From Cyclobacterium marinum DSM 745 (GTDB lineage Bacteria > Bacteroidota > Bacteroidia > Cytophagales > Cyclobacteriaceae), in NCBI RefSeq assembly GCF_000222485.1, contig NC_015914.1, positions 5,810,001 to 5,874,000 of the forward strand: 64,000 nt of DNA, in the 5' to 3' direction. The notes under the pieces are model-generated. The model had not been told where the DNA came from and did no database searches. It was given only the letters and a program-made list of their open reading frames with translations. Below are positions 37,829-46,669 of this stretch, in pieces (within the stretch, counting starts at the first letter, position 1; each line of letters opens with the position of its first letter). Both the position numbers and the translations under genes were made by a program.

Positions 37829-39816
37829 TGTTTTTTTATTTCCAGCCAGGTATAGGATTTTCCCCAACTATTCTTAGCAAGTTCTTTTACTTTATCCACC
37901 TCATTTTGAGGTACCTCTTCCATTTTTGCGGTAGCATCAAGTGTGTTGTAATGAAAAGCGTAAATCCTCCCGGCAAATTCATGAATAGGAAGAGAAGATT
38001 CACCGTGATTTTCTCCATTACCATAAACTGATGGGCAAATTCCCTGCCCCCAATTTTGTCGTCCTTCATTGTTAGGATTCAAGAAGTAAGCCCTTGTTAT
38101 TCCTTGGGGGTCTTTTTCTACACGAAGTAAAGAGATCGCATGAAACCCCAGCATCTCTCCTTTAGCAGAGGTAATAAAAATCCCCACGGGATTTGGATAT
38201 ACGAGGCGGTGCCCTCCATTGTACTCAGGATGACACATTGCATAAAAAATCTTGACAAATCCTTCGAAATCAACGATTGCATTGGACAGATAATCATAGG
38301 CAGATGCAAAACCAATTTGAATCCACTGCCCATATAAGCCAGGATTTACCCATTTGTGTGGATCCTCACCCCTACCTGAAGCCCTTCTCATCATTTCATT
38401 GTAGATTTTATCCAGCATAGGCACCAAGGTTACAGATACCGCATCCAACTGATGATCCAAGTTTTGAACCAACCCTAAAGCTGTTTCCGAATACTTTATC
38501 TCTTTGCCTTCAAACCGAAAACTCAAATCATTATGGACCGCAGCAGCATGTACCATATGAATCAATTTCGCCGGTGCATGTTGACTCCACATGCTGATTC
38601 CTCTGGAACTTTGACAAGTGGGATTATTCCCTTGGCCAACCCCAAGCGGCTGACCTAGAATTCTTAGCAAAGCCCCAATTAAAAATTGTTTTGGGCTTAC
38701 CTCTGCCTTTGCACTCCCAACAGATTTTATAATTCGTTCTTTAACATTTGGATGTAAGGAGATGGTCTGAAGATTATGCAAACCGGCCCTGACAGCTGAT
38801 CGGGACAAAACGCCATTTTCCAGACTTTTGGCCAAGCCATAGATACATTGGGCATTGCTAGGATGGATTACATCTACAATTAAGGTGCAAACAAACTCTT
38901 GATACTCACTAAACAAAGCCAATCCGGATTCATTGAGTCCCAAGCATCTGCCTACCACTTCATAATGCTTATTTTTTACTAAAAATAAAAGAAGACTGGC
39001 ATGATAGCTACTCACCAATCCATTGGAAAGCATCCCCTCGCTCATCTGATCTGCTTCAACGATGAGCTGAGCTTCAGACAAAGTTTTTAAATAATCCTCA
39101 TACTCCTGATAGGTTTTTCCTTCTGTACCAATTGATGGGCGATATATAGACCGCTGAAAAGCCAATAAGTTTTCATCAGCAGGGTCTTTGGGATCAAGGT
39201 CTATTTTCTCTTTGACTAAGGCTATGATTCGCCTTTGCTTTTCCGTAACAACAGGCCGTTGTTCGCAAATCAACACAAGTTCATCCACTAAAGAAGCCTT
39301 CACTTTTGACAATTGGATTTGGTCTGAAATAAAGCCAAACAAGGAATGCACCTTGTTTAGCTCATGTTCACTCATCAATAGTCGGGTTTCTTCCTGGGGT
39401 TCGTTAAAAACAAACTCAAGGTTCAATACCAACACCTCTTGCAAATAAATCTCAGCCTCTTCCATTGAATTTTCGGAAGCCTGAATTTCACCACGTGCAA
39501 TGGCAAGCATCCTGAGTTCACTAAGCAGTTCATAGGTAGAATTAGGATGTCCACTCTTAAATGTACCGTTCACCAATTGCGGTACCAACTTCGAGGGGTT
39601 TTCCCAAGGCGTTCCTTTAAATATCCCGGCTTGGTTTAGGGCTGCTATTCGTTTGTAAATTTGAAGAATACCTTCTTTGTTTCCACACCAAGCGTCAAGT
39701 TGTCCAACTACTTTCTTTACTTTCTCTTCCCTTGTCAGCACTGTGGCTGATTGATAGCTCTCAAACAACTCATCAAAGGATTCAAGTTTATTTTTTGAGA
39801 TTATATTATCTTGCAT
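37822..39816 (-). CDS. Unrecognised 664-aa protein with possible cysteine-peptidase-like C-terminal domain
   Basis: No family is recognised. Residues 1-380 are alpha-helical and charged, possibly repeats. From 390 on, a conserved-looking core appears: GVGQGNNPTCQSSRGISMW with Cys401 preceded by Gln395, then GEMLGFHAISLLRVEKD with His559, then AYFLNPNNEGRQNWGQG with Asn580/582. The order Gln, Cys, His, Asn resembles papain-like fold enzymes (peptidase, transglutaminase or amidase); this is an inference. There is no signal peptide. It lies 9 bp after the ATP-grasp gene's end and overlaps the racemase start, so all three act together. Confidence 0.7.
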   Translation of the reverse strand: MQDNIISKNKLESFDELFESYQSATVLTREEKVKKVVGQLDAWCGNKEGILQIYKRIAALNQAGIFKGTPWENPSKLVPQLVNGTFKSGHPNSTYELLSELRMLAIARGEIQASENSMEEAEIYLQEVLVLNLEFVFNEPQEETRLLMSEHELNKVHSLFGFISDQIQLSKVKASLVDELVLICEQRPVVTEKQRRIIALVKEKIDLDPKDPADENLLAFQRSIYRPSIGTEGKTYQEYEDYLKTLSEAQLIVEADQMSEGMLSNGLVSSYHASLLLFLVKNKHYEVVGRCLGLNESGLALFSEYQEFVCTLIVDVIHPSNAQCIYGLAKSLENGVLSRSAVRAGLHNLQTISLHPNVKERIIKSVGSAKAEVSPKQFLIGALLRILGQPLGVGQGNNPTCQSSRGISMWSQHAPAKLIHMVHAAAVHNDLSFRFEGKEIKYSETALGLVQNLDHQLDAVSVTLVPMLDKIYNEMMRRASGRGEDPHKWVNPGLYGQWIQIGFASAYDYLSNAIVDFEGFVKIFYAMCHPEYNGGHRLVYPNPVGIFITSAKGEMLGFHAISLLRVEKDPQGITRAYFLNPNNEGRQNWGQGICPSVYGNGENHGESSLPIHEFAGRIYAFHYNTLDATAKMEEVPQNEVDKVKELAKNSWGKSYTWLEIKKQW

Positions 39817-39824
39817 ACAATTAA

Positions 39825-41045
39825 TTAATGGTAAAAATCTACATTTTCGTAATGTAACAATAGTTCTGCCATACGATCCGGGTCATCCCCTTTAAAGTTC
39901 ACAGTACCAAAATGGTTGCCAAAACCATCTCTTGAATTAACTTTTTGACTTGTTAATGGAGGGACCAAATTATGGTCTAAGAAGAAAGATTCTTCTTTAA
40001 GTTCTTCAGGAATCACCAAACGTGAAATTTGATTTTTGTGGGGATAAATCATTACATTTCCATAAAATGTTTTTGGTCTTGCATCTAATGGAGGTAACAG
40101 TTCATTAAGCTCTTCCTCGGTTAGCTCAGGGTCATGGCAACAAACAAATGCAGCCAATGCATCAAACCCGTAAGCTTGACTGCAAAGTTCCAAAATATGT
40201 CCGCCGGGAATTCTGCAGGCCACCTCACCAAAGCTTAATTCATCATTTTCAGTTAAAAACCATTCCGGATGAATCATTCCATATTGGATGCCAAATAGAT
40301 CCACCAACTTCTGCATCTCCTTCATAATCTTCTCCCTTTTGGTATGAAGGTAATTCCCCTCCGGAATAAAATTAGAATAACCCAATTTCACATACTCTGT
40401 GATATTTAAGAATCTGATTTTACCTCCATGAACAAAAGCCTCACAAGAGAATTCTTTTCCAGGCAAGTGACTCTCTGCCAAGCAAGGGAAATCATCGTCT
40501 TGACATTTCTCTTCAATATCTGCCTTAGATTTTAGAAGGCGGTGCCCTACGGTTCCAGCTGAGGCAAAAGGCTTGATATGGACCCAACTATCTTCTTCAC
40601 CGTCTACTTGCAAATTGGCCTGGTTAAGCCTATTCATAAAATTCACAACACCTTCTTTATTGTAAACCTCTTCAAAAAGACCAACTCTTAAACCCCCAAT
40701 TAAGGCTTTCCTCTTCATCATTGCCTTGTTTCTAAAGAGAAATGCCCTATTCAAAACTTTAGGATCATCTCTGTACAATGAGTTCAATGCACCGGCCCAT
40801 TCCACTGTTTCTTCAAAAAGAGGAACCGCCACATCCACATGATAAGGTTCAAGTTTGTCCTTTAAATCCAAAGAATTTGATGAATCACTCCATTCGTCAA
40901 ACTGGTACGGAACAAAAGGTATATTATTTTCTTGGGCATAATTTTCAAAGTCCGGAAATGAAACAACTACAAAAGATTTGTTGAGTTTTTGCATACTTTC
41001 TATAACAGGTAAACTCCAACCCATTAGTGCAAAACATTTTGCCAT
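39825..41045 (-). CDS. ATP-grasp carboxylate-amine ligase-like protein
   Basis: I start at ATG 41045 (MAKCFALMGWSLP); a TTG nine codons upstream is unlikely. The pre-ATP-grasp domain covers residues 1-110. The ATP-grasp core shows VHIKPFASAGTVGHRLLKS (ATP-binding Lys and flexible loop), AESHLPGKEFSCEAFVHGG and the metal-binding LSFGEVACRIPGGHI. These match the carbamoyl-phosphate-synthase-like ligase group that couples amino acids or peptides to carboxylates. It is the first gene of a leftward three-gene operon with an unknown protein and a racemase. The substrate is unknown. Confidence 0.85.
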   Translation of the reverse strand: MAKCFALMGWSLPVIESMQKLNKSFVVVSFPDFENYAQENNIPFVPYQFDEWSDSSNSLDLKDKLEPYHVDVAVPLFEETVEWAGALNSLYRDDPKVLNRAFLFRNKAMMKRKALIGGLRVGLFEEVYNKEGVVNFMNRLNQANLQVDGEEDSWVHIKPFASAGTVGHRLLKSKADIEEKCQDDDFPCLAESHLPGKEFSCEAFVHGGKIRFLNITEYVKLGYSNFIPEGNYLHTKREKIMKEMQKLVDLFGIQYGMIHPEWFLTENDELSFGEVACRIPGGHILELCSQAYGFDALAAFVCCHDPELTEEELNELLPPLDARPKTFYGNVMIYPHKNQISRLVIPEELKEESFFLDHNLVPPLTSQKVNSRDGFGNHFGTVNFKGDDPDRMAELLLHYENVDFYH

Positions 41046-41603
41046 TTTTATTGTTATTTGGTTCAATTTCAATAGGCAACAAAAAATAGGCTAAAGTCAA
41101 TTTATTTTCAGATATAAATAAAATATCCTATTAAACTTCATTAAAATCTTTAAATAATCAATTTGTAACGGAAAAGGTCAAATTTAATACCAAATACAAC
41201 GGCACCTCAACTTCCAATAAATAAGAGGTAGGTTAAAAATTTTAGTCTAATGATCAAATCGTTCTCAACCTAAATCGCAATTCATTCACATTATATCCTT
41301 ATTTTACTTGTATTTCTGATAAAATAAATAAATATTTGCACGGTTTAGCATGAAGAAAGAAGTTAACATATCAAAAAAAAATTATCCGGCTCATAATTAC
41401 CTTTTTGAGTATCGGATATTGTGTCCTATTAAAACCTACAGGACCTTATTTAGGGCTTAGTCCCTACACTCTTTCATTATATCCTATGTGGATATTTCTA
41501 TTTCCAGAAGCATTTCAATCATTTATTTCAACTAATTCTCTTAAGGCTGACACTGTCAATTGCAATTTGATGGGAGATGACGGGCAGCCAAAAAAATGCT
41601 ACA
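41046..41603. other. Divergent intergenic region between ATP-grasp operon and arginine operon
   Basis: It holds the promoters of both operons. A small hairpin TAGGG-cttagt-CCCTA lies at 41451-41466. The open frame 41405-41611 has no start of its own that looks real and overlaps the first arginine gene, so I do not call it a gene. No ARG-box-like palindrome was recognised. Confidence 0.6.
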
Positions 41604-42293
41604 ATGTTTGACCAAAAATTTATAATAAAACCTGCGGGAGAGGAGCATTGCCAATATGCAGAAACCATTACAGATGAAATGGAGCGATCTGCACAGGCCA
41701 GAGGCACCGGTATAGCCAAACGATCCCCAGAATACATAAAGACTAAAATGCGGGAAGGTAAAGCTGTTATTGCGCTTACCAAAACCGGGGACTGGGCAGG
41801 TTTTTGTTACATTGAAGCTTGGGGCCATGGGAAATTTGTTGCCAATTCCGGCTTAATAGTGTCTCCCGACTATAGAAAATTCGGCTTGGCCAGAGAAATT
41901 AAAAAGGAAGTTTTCAAATTAAGTCGCAAAAAATACCCTGAGTCCAAGATATTTGGATTGACAACTGGAGCTGCCGTAATGAAAATAAATTCAGAATTAG
42001 GGTATTATCCGGTTAGCTATTCCGACCTCACCACAGATGAGGAATTTTGGAAGGGATGCCAAAGCTGCGTTAATTATCCCATACTTATGAGCAAGAACAG
42101 GTCTAATTGTTTGTGTACGGCCATGCTCTACGAACCCAAAAATGTAAAGAAGGCAGAGCAAAAGAAACGTTCTTCCGAATTCAAAAAGAATCTGAGTCTT
42201 TTTGAGCGATTAATCAATATCAAACGGGCCATGTTTCTTAATTTTGCAAAAGGGAAAAAGGCAATTGAAAAAGTTAAAGATAAAGTAAACTAA
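41604..42293 (+). CDS. GNAT-type N-acetyltransferase, probable N-acetylglutamate synthase of Bacteroidetes arginine clusters
   Basis: I chose the ATG at 41604 because the conserved part starts almost at once (KFIIKPAGEEHCQYAETITDEM); an ATG nine codons earlier (41577) is possible. Family features are ARGTGIAKRSPEYIKTKM, GKAVIALTKTGDWAGFCYIE, the acetyl-CoA loop in GLIVSPDYRKFGLAREIKK and Cys-rich segments GCQSCVNYPIL and NCLCTAML. The same gene heads arginine clusters in Bacteroides and relatives, where it is thought to acylate glutamate in place of classical ArgA/ArgJ. The basic C-terminal tail of about 50 residues is unexplained. It lies 56 bp before argG. Confidence 0.83.
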   Translation: MFDQKFIIKPAGEEHCQYAETITDEMERSAQARGTGIAKRSPEYIKTKMREGKAVIALTKTGDWAGFCYIEAWGHGKFVANSGLIVSPDYRKFGLAREIKKEVFKLSRKKYPESKIFGLTTGAAVMKINSELGYYPVSYSDLTTDEEFWKGCQSCVNYPILMSKNRSNCLCTAMLYEPKNVKKAEQKKRSSEFKKNLSLFERLINIKRAMFLNFAKGKKAIEKVKDKVN

Positions 42294-42349
42294 AAATAAT
42301 AAATGTGTTTCCTCTGGGCAACACATTTTAATTAAGACAATTTTATAAT

Positions 42350-43555
42350 ATGAAAAAAGTAGTTTTAGCATATAGCGGAGGCTTAGACACCACTTTCTGC
42401 GCCATTCACCTTAGCAAAGAAAAAGGCTATGAAGTACATGCAGTATTGGTCAACACCGGAGGATTTGAACAGGAGGAGTTAGACAATATAGGTGAAAGGG
42501 CAAAAAAACTAGGTGTTGCTTCATTTAAGGTGCTTGATGTGGTTTCTACTTATTACAATGAAGTCATAAAGTTTTTGATTTTTGGAAATGTATTAAAAAA
42601 CCAAACCTATCCTTTGTCTGTAAGTGCTGAAAGAATTTTACAGGCCAAAGCCTTGGCTGAATACAGTAAAAGCATAGGGGCAACTTCCATTGCTCATGGT
42701 AGCACAGGCGCAGGAAACGATCAGGTAAGGTTTGATATGATTTTCCACACCATCATTCCTGATGTTGAAATTATCACTCCAATTAGAGATTTAAAATTAA
42801 GTAGAGAAGAAGAAATTTCATTCTTGAAAAAACATGGAGTAAGCATGAATTTTGAAAAAGCTGCTTACTCAATAAATAAAGGGATTTGGGGAACATCTGT
42901 CGGTGGTAAGGAAACACTTACCTCTGATCAAGCCTTGCCGGAAAGTGCTTACCCAACTCAAGTAAGCGCAACGCAACCTGAGTCCATAACACTGACCTTT
43001 AATAAGGGTGAATTGGTAGCTGTAAATGGGGAGAAATTTGATCACCCTGTCCAAGCTATTTTGAAAGTTCAGGAATTGGCAAGTCCATTCGGCATTGGTA
43101 GAGACATCCATGTTGGAGACACCATCATAGGCATAAAAGGACGCGTTGGCTTCGAAGCAGCAGGTCCTTTGGTAATAATTAAAGCACATCAGCTATTAGA
43201 AAAACATACCCTAACCAAGTGGCAAAGCTATTGGAAAAACCAAATCTCTGAGTTTTATGGAAATCATTTGCATGAAGGTCATTATCTGGATCCTGTCATG
43301 CGAAACCTAGAAGCATTTATGACGGACACTCAAACTTATGTAAGTGGTGAAGTGAAAGTTTTACTTGCCCCATACAGATTCAGCATGATAGGCGTTTCTT
43401 CAAAACATGACCTAATGTCTTCCAAGTTTGGCAGCTATGGTGAAATGAACAAAGGTTATACTGCTGAGGATGTAAAAGGTTTTACAAAAATATTGGGTAA
43501 TCAAACTGCTATTTTCCATAAAGTAAATGAAAGTTTAGGCCATGAAAATGATTAA
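42350..43555 (+). CDS. argG: Argininosuccinate synthase
   Basis: The PP-loop ATPase motif VVLAYSGGLDTTFCAIHL starts the protein, followed by the HGSTGAGNDQVRFD substrate loop and GKETLTSDQALPESAYP. The 401-aa length is normal. ArgG joins citrulline and aspartate at the expense of ATP to argininosuccinate. The gene ends inside the beginning of argC (overlap of about 14 bp), which shows coupling. It stands second in the operon, although its reaction is the penultimate one. Confidence 0.95.
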   Translation: MKKVVLAYSGGLDTTFCAIHLSKEKGYEVHAVLVNTGGFEQEELDNIGERAKKLGVASFKVLDVVSTYYNEVIKFLIFGNVLKNQTYPLSVSAERILQAKALAEYSKSIGATSIAHGSTGAGNDQVRFDMIFHTIIPDVEIITPIRDLKLSREEEISFLKKHGVSMNFEKAAYSINKGIWGTSVGGKETLTSDQALPESAYPTQVSATQPESITLTFNKGELVAVNGEKFDHPVQAILKVQELASPFGIGRDIHVGDTIIGIKGRVGFEAAGPLVIIKAHQLLEKHTLTKWQSYWKNQISEFYGNHLHEGHYLDPVMRNLEAFMTDTQTYVSGEVKVLLAPYRFSMIGVSSKHDLMSSKFGSYGEMNKGYTAEDVKGFTKILGNQTAIFHKVNESLGHEND

Positions 43556-44510
43556 AACAGCTGTAGTTGGTGCTGCGGGATATACAGGAGGAGAACTGTT
43601 ACGTTTATTGGTACATCACCCAAATGTGGACTTGCTATGGATTCATAGCAACAGCCAAAAAGGTAAAAAATTAGAAGAGGTTCATCCGGATTTAATTGGG
43701 GATGCTTCCCTTACCTTTACTGATGAGATTGACCCCAATAATCTTGACCTTGTTTTTTTATGCTTACCACATGGACAGGCCAAACCGTTTTTAGAAAAAC
43801 ATGCTTTTGTTGAGGAAACAAAAATCATTGACCTGAGTACGGATTATAGGAATGAAAGCAATGGTTTTATTTATGGTTTACCCGAAGTAAACCGGGAAAA
43901 AATTAAAGGTGCTCAGAAAATAGCCAATCCCGGTTGTTTTGCTACCGGAGTTCAACTGGCTCTAGTACCTGCTATTCAGCAGCACTGGATAAAAAGCTCA
44001 CTGCATGTCACAGGAATTACGGGAAGCACCGGTGCCGGTAAAAAGCTTTCAGAAACCACTCATTTTAGTCAAAGAAACCAAAATGTCTCGGTTTATAAAT
44101 TATTTACCCATCAGCACCTGAAAGAGATCAACCAAACTTTCAAGCAGCTGACTCCAGGATTTGACCAGCAGGTATTATTTGTACCTTACAGGGGTAATTT
44201 TTCTCGTGGTATTTGGGTTACAGCGTACTTCCCGTTTGATGGAAGTTTGGAAGAAGCTTATGAAGCCTATTCTAAATTTTACCAAGATGCAGCTTATACC
44301 TATGTTAGCAAAAATGACATTGACTTAAAGCAAGTGGTTAATACCAACAAGTGTTTGGTGCATCTGAAAAAGGAAGCAGGCCAACTTGTTATTTATTCCG
44401 CCATAGACAACCTTTTAAAAGGTGCATCAGGGCAAGCTGTACAGAACATGAATCTGGCCTTTGGTCTGGATGAAAAAACAGGTTTACAACTAAAAAGTAC
44501 AGCTTTTTAA
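43542..44510 (+). CDS. argC: N-acetyl-gamma-glutamyl-phosphate reductase
   Basis: The NADPH-binding start KTAVVGAAGYTGGELLRLL, the HGQAKPFL loop and the catalytic Cys motif NPGCFATGVQLALVPA are clear, with 322 aa the usual length for this group. Two possible starts two codons apart (43542 and 43548) both lie inside the end of argG. It reduces acylglutamyl phosphate to the semialdehyde. In this pathway the acyl group could be acetyl or succinyl; the sequence of ArgC does not say which. Confidence 0.95.
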   Translation: MKMIKTAVVGAAGYTGGELLRLLVHHPNVDLLWIHSNSQKGKKLEEVHPDLIGDASLTFTDEIDPNNLDLVFLCLPHGQAKPFLEKHAFVEETKIIDLSTDYRNESNGFIYGLPEVNREKIKGAQKIANPGCFATGVQLALVPAIQQHWIKSSLHVTGITGSTGAGKKLSETTHFSQRNQNVSVYKLFTHQHLKEINQTFKQLTPGFDQQVLFVPYRGNFSRGIWVTAYFPFDGSLEEAYEAYSKFYQDAAYTYVSKNDIDLKQVVNTNKCLVHLKKEAGQLVIYSAIDNLLKGASGQAVQNMNLAFGLDEKTGLQLKSTAF

Positions 44511-44562
44511 ATAAAACGATTATCTGGCAACCAGAACCGGCTGCCTACAAATTACATACTAT

Positions 44563-45708
44563 ATGCAATTGTTTGACGTCTATCCTCTAATGAATGTCAC
44601 CCCTGAAAAAGCAAGTGGTGTTCACTTATGGGACAATACAGGGCAGAAGTACCTGGATTTATATGGTGGGCATGCTGTAATTTCAATAGGACATTCACAT
44701 CCTCACTATGTCAAAAGAATAAGTGACCAACTGAACAAGATAGGTTTCTATTCCAATTCTGTTCAAATCCCTTTACAAAGGGAGATGGCAAGCAAACTAG
44801 GAGAGCTTTCAGGCTATGATGCTTATAAATTATTTCTTTGCAATTCAGGAGCTGAAGCCAATGAGAATGCTTTAAAATTGGCCTCCTTTGAAACAGGGAA
44901 AGCGGGTGTTATTGCCTTCCACGGTGCATTCCATGGCCGAACTTCCGGAGCCGTTGCTATTACGGATAACCAAAAGATTGTGGCCCCTTTTAATAGTGGT
45001 CATAAAGTTTTCTTTGAAGCATTGGGGGATTTAGGTGCGGTAGAACAGAGGCTGAAGGATGGAGAAATAGCAGCGGTGATCATAGAAGGAATTCAAGGTG
45101 TAAATGGTATACAGGTCGCTGAACCCGGATTCCTCAGTGGACTATCCACACTCACCAAAAAATACGGTGCCAAATTGATTCTTGATGAAGTGCAGTCGGG
45201 CTATGGGCGGACAGGTAAGTTTTTCGCTCATCAATGGACAGCAGAATTGGCCCCTGATCTGATTACAATAGCTAAAGGTATGGGAAATGGTTTTCCCATT
45301 GGGGGCGTATTGATACATCCGGATATTGAGGCTAAATTTGGCCTCTTGGGCACCACCTTTGGTGGAAATCACCTGGCATGTGCTGCGGGCCTTGCAGTAT
45401 TGGAAATTTTGGAAGAAGAAAACCTAATGGCCAATGCTGAACAATTGGGAGATTTTCTTATTCAAGAATTAAATGAAGGCTTTCCTGAAATCCTTGCTGT
45501 TAGGGGAAAAGGGTTAATGATAGGATTAGACCTAAAAAATGAAGCTGCCCCCTACCGGTCTGAGTTAATCAAAAGTCATCACATTTTTACCGGAAGTGCC
45601 GCTTCAAAGAATACCATTCGCATCCTTCCCCCTCTCTGTGTGAAGAAGGAAGAGTTGCAGCTTTTTCTTAAGAGTTTAAGAGAGGTAATTAATCGAATGA
45701 ATCCCTAA
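44563..45708 (+). CDS. argD: Acyl-ornithine aminotransferase ArgD
   Basis: This class III PLP aminotransferase shows HLWDNTGQKYLDLYGGHAVISIGH at the start, FLCNSGAEANENALKLA, LILDEVQSGYGRTGKFFAHQ and the PLP-Lys motif LITIAKGMGNGFPIGGVL. The 381-aa length is typical. It converts the acylated glutamate semialdehyde to acyl-ornithine with glutamate as the amino donor. The gap to argC is 52 bp and the gap to argF' is 7 bp, so it is inside one operon. Confidence 0.95.
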   Translation: MQLFDVYPLMNVTPEKASGVHLWDNTGQKYLDLYGGHAVISIGHSHPHYVKRISDQLNKIGFYSNSVQIPLQREMASKLGELSGYDAYKLFLCNSGAEANENALKLASFETGKAGVIAFHGAFHGRTSGAVAITDNQKIVAPFNSGHKVFFEALGDLGAVEQRLKDGEIAAVIIEGIQGVNGIQVAEPGFLSGLSTLTKKYGAKLILDEVQSGYGRTGKFFAHQWTAELAPDLITIAKGMGNGFPIGGVLIHPDIEAKFGLLGTTFGGNHLACAAGLAVLEILEEENLMANAEQLGDFLIQELNEGFPEILAVRGKGLMIGLDLKNEAAPYRSELIKSHHIFTGSAASKNTIRILPPLCVKKEELQLFLKSLREVINRMNP

Positions 45709-45715
45709 AACAGTC

Positions 45716-46657
45716 ATGAAAAATTTCACAAAATTTGAAAATATTGACCTTGCCAATAAATTGATTGACAAAGCATTGGCTTTCAAAAAAGACCCACTGG
45801 TAAACGCAGTCAAAGGTAATGGCAAGCGTATTGGATTGATTTTCTTAAACCCGAGCCTTAGAACAAGAATGAGCACCCAACTCGCTGCATCCAATCTCGG
45901 CGTAGAGAGTTTTGTCTTGAATATGGACAAAGAAAGTTGGGCCTTAGAAATGCAGGATGGGGCTGTCATGAACCAGAACAAGGTGGAACATATAAAGGAT
46001 GCCGCAGCTGTTTTGGGTGGATATTTTGACATTTTAGCCATCAGGGCCTTCCCTACCCTTACCAATAAGGATGAGGACACCAATGATTTCGTTATCAATC
46101 AATTTATAAAATACTCAGGTGTGCCCGTTGTTAGTCTGGAAAGCGCCATCAGGCACCCTTTGCAGAGTTTGGCAGACATGGTGACCATCAAGGAAAATTT
46201 TAAAGAAAAAAGGAAACCTAAGGTTCTACTTACTTGGGCACCACATATCAAAGCAATTCCACATGCTGTGGCAAATTCTTTTTCTGAATGGTCCATTGGC
46301 TGCGGACATGACTTGACAATCACACATCCTCATGGATACGAATTGGACAGCAAATTTACAAAAGGAGCTAAAATCGAGTATGATCAAACCAAAGCGCTTG
46401 CGGAGGCAGATTTTGTTTATGTAAAAAATTGGAGTGCTTTTAGCCCTTACGGTAAAATTTTAAGCGTACCAGGAGACTGGCTGCTCAATGACGCCAAATT
46501 TGGTGACAATAAACATGCAAAAGTTATGCATTGCTTACCGGTTAGAAGAAACTTGGAACTAAGTGATGAAATTTTGGATAGTGAGCGTAGCCTTGTTCAA
46601 AATCAAGCTAAAAACAGAATTTTCGCTGCTCAATCAGTAATCGACAGCATGCTTTAA
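45716..46657 (+). CDS. argF': Acyl-ornithine transcarbamylase (ArgF'), acetyl/succinyl specificity uncertain
   Basis: Carbamoyl-phosphate binding motifs are NPSLRTRMST (residues 45-54), IRHPLQSLADM and the late HCLPVRRNLELSDE. The length and the AFPTLTNKDEDTND stretch place it with Bacteroidetes ArgF' rather than ornithine transcarbamylase. It carbamoylates acyl-ornithine to acyl-citrulline. The specificity loop is AVMNQNKVEHIKDA with Val90. Succinyl-ornithine enzymes have Pro at 90 and acetyl-ornithine enzymes have Glu at the equivalent place, so the substrate cannot be assigned from this site. It sits 7 bp after argD and 12 bp before argB. Confidence 0.92.
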   Translation: MKNFTKFENIDLANKLIDKALAFKKDPLVNAVKGNGKRIGLIFLNPSLRTRMSTQLAASNLGVESFVLNMDKESWALEMQDGAVMNQNKVEHIKDAAAVLGGYFDILAIRAFPTLTNKDEDTNDFVINQFIKYSGVPVVSLESAIRHPLQSLADMVTIKENFKEKRKPKVLLTWAPHIKAIPHAVANSFSEWSIGCGHDLTITHPHGYELDSKFTKGAKIEYDQTKALAEADFVYVKNWSAFSPYGKILSVPGDWLLNDAKFGDNKHAKVMHCLPVRRNLELSDEILDSERSLVQNQAKNRIFAAQSVIDSML

Positions 46658-46669
46658 TACTATTTCTTA

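Noticed and set aside
36671..41045. RiPP precursor peptide for the ATP-grasp operon
   Set aside because: I looked in the flanks and overlaps for a short Gly/Ala-rich or repeat-containing ORF and found none. A ribosomal peptide pathway is therefore not supported.
41405..41611. 68-codon frame in the arginine operon leader
   Set aside because: It lacks an ATG start, overlaps the beginning of the GNAT gene and shows no domain. A leader peptide with Arg codons would be expected for attenuation, but none is seen.
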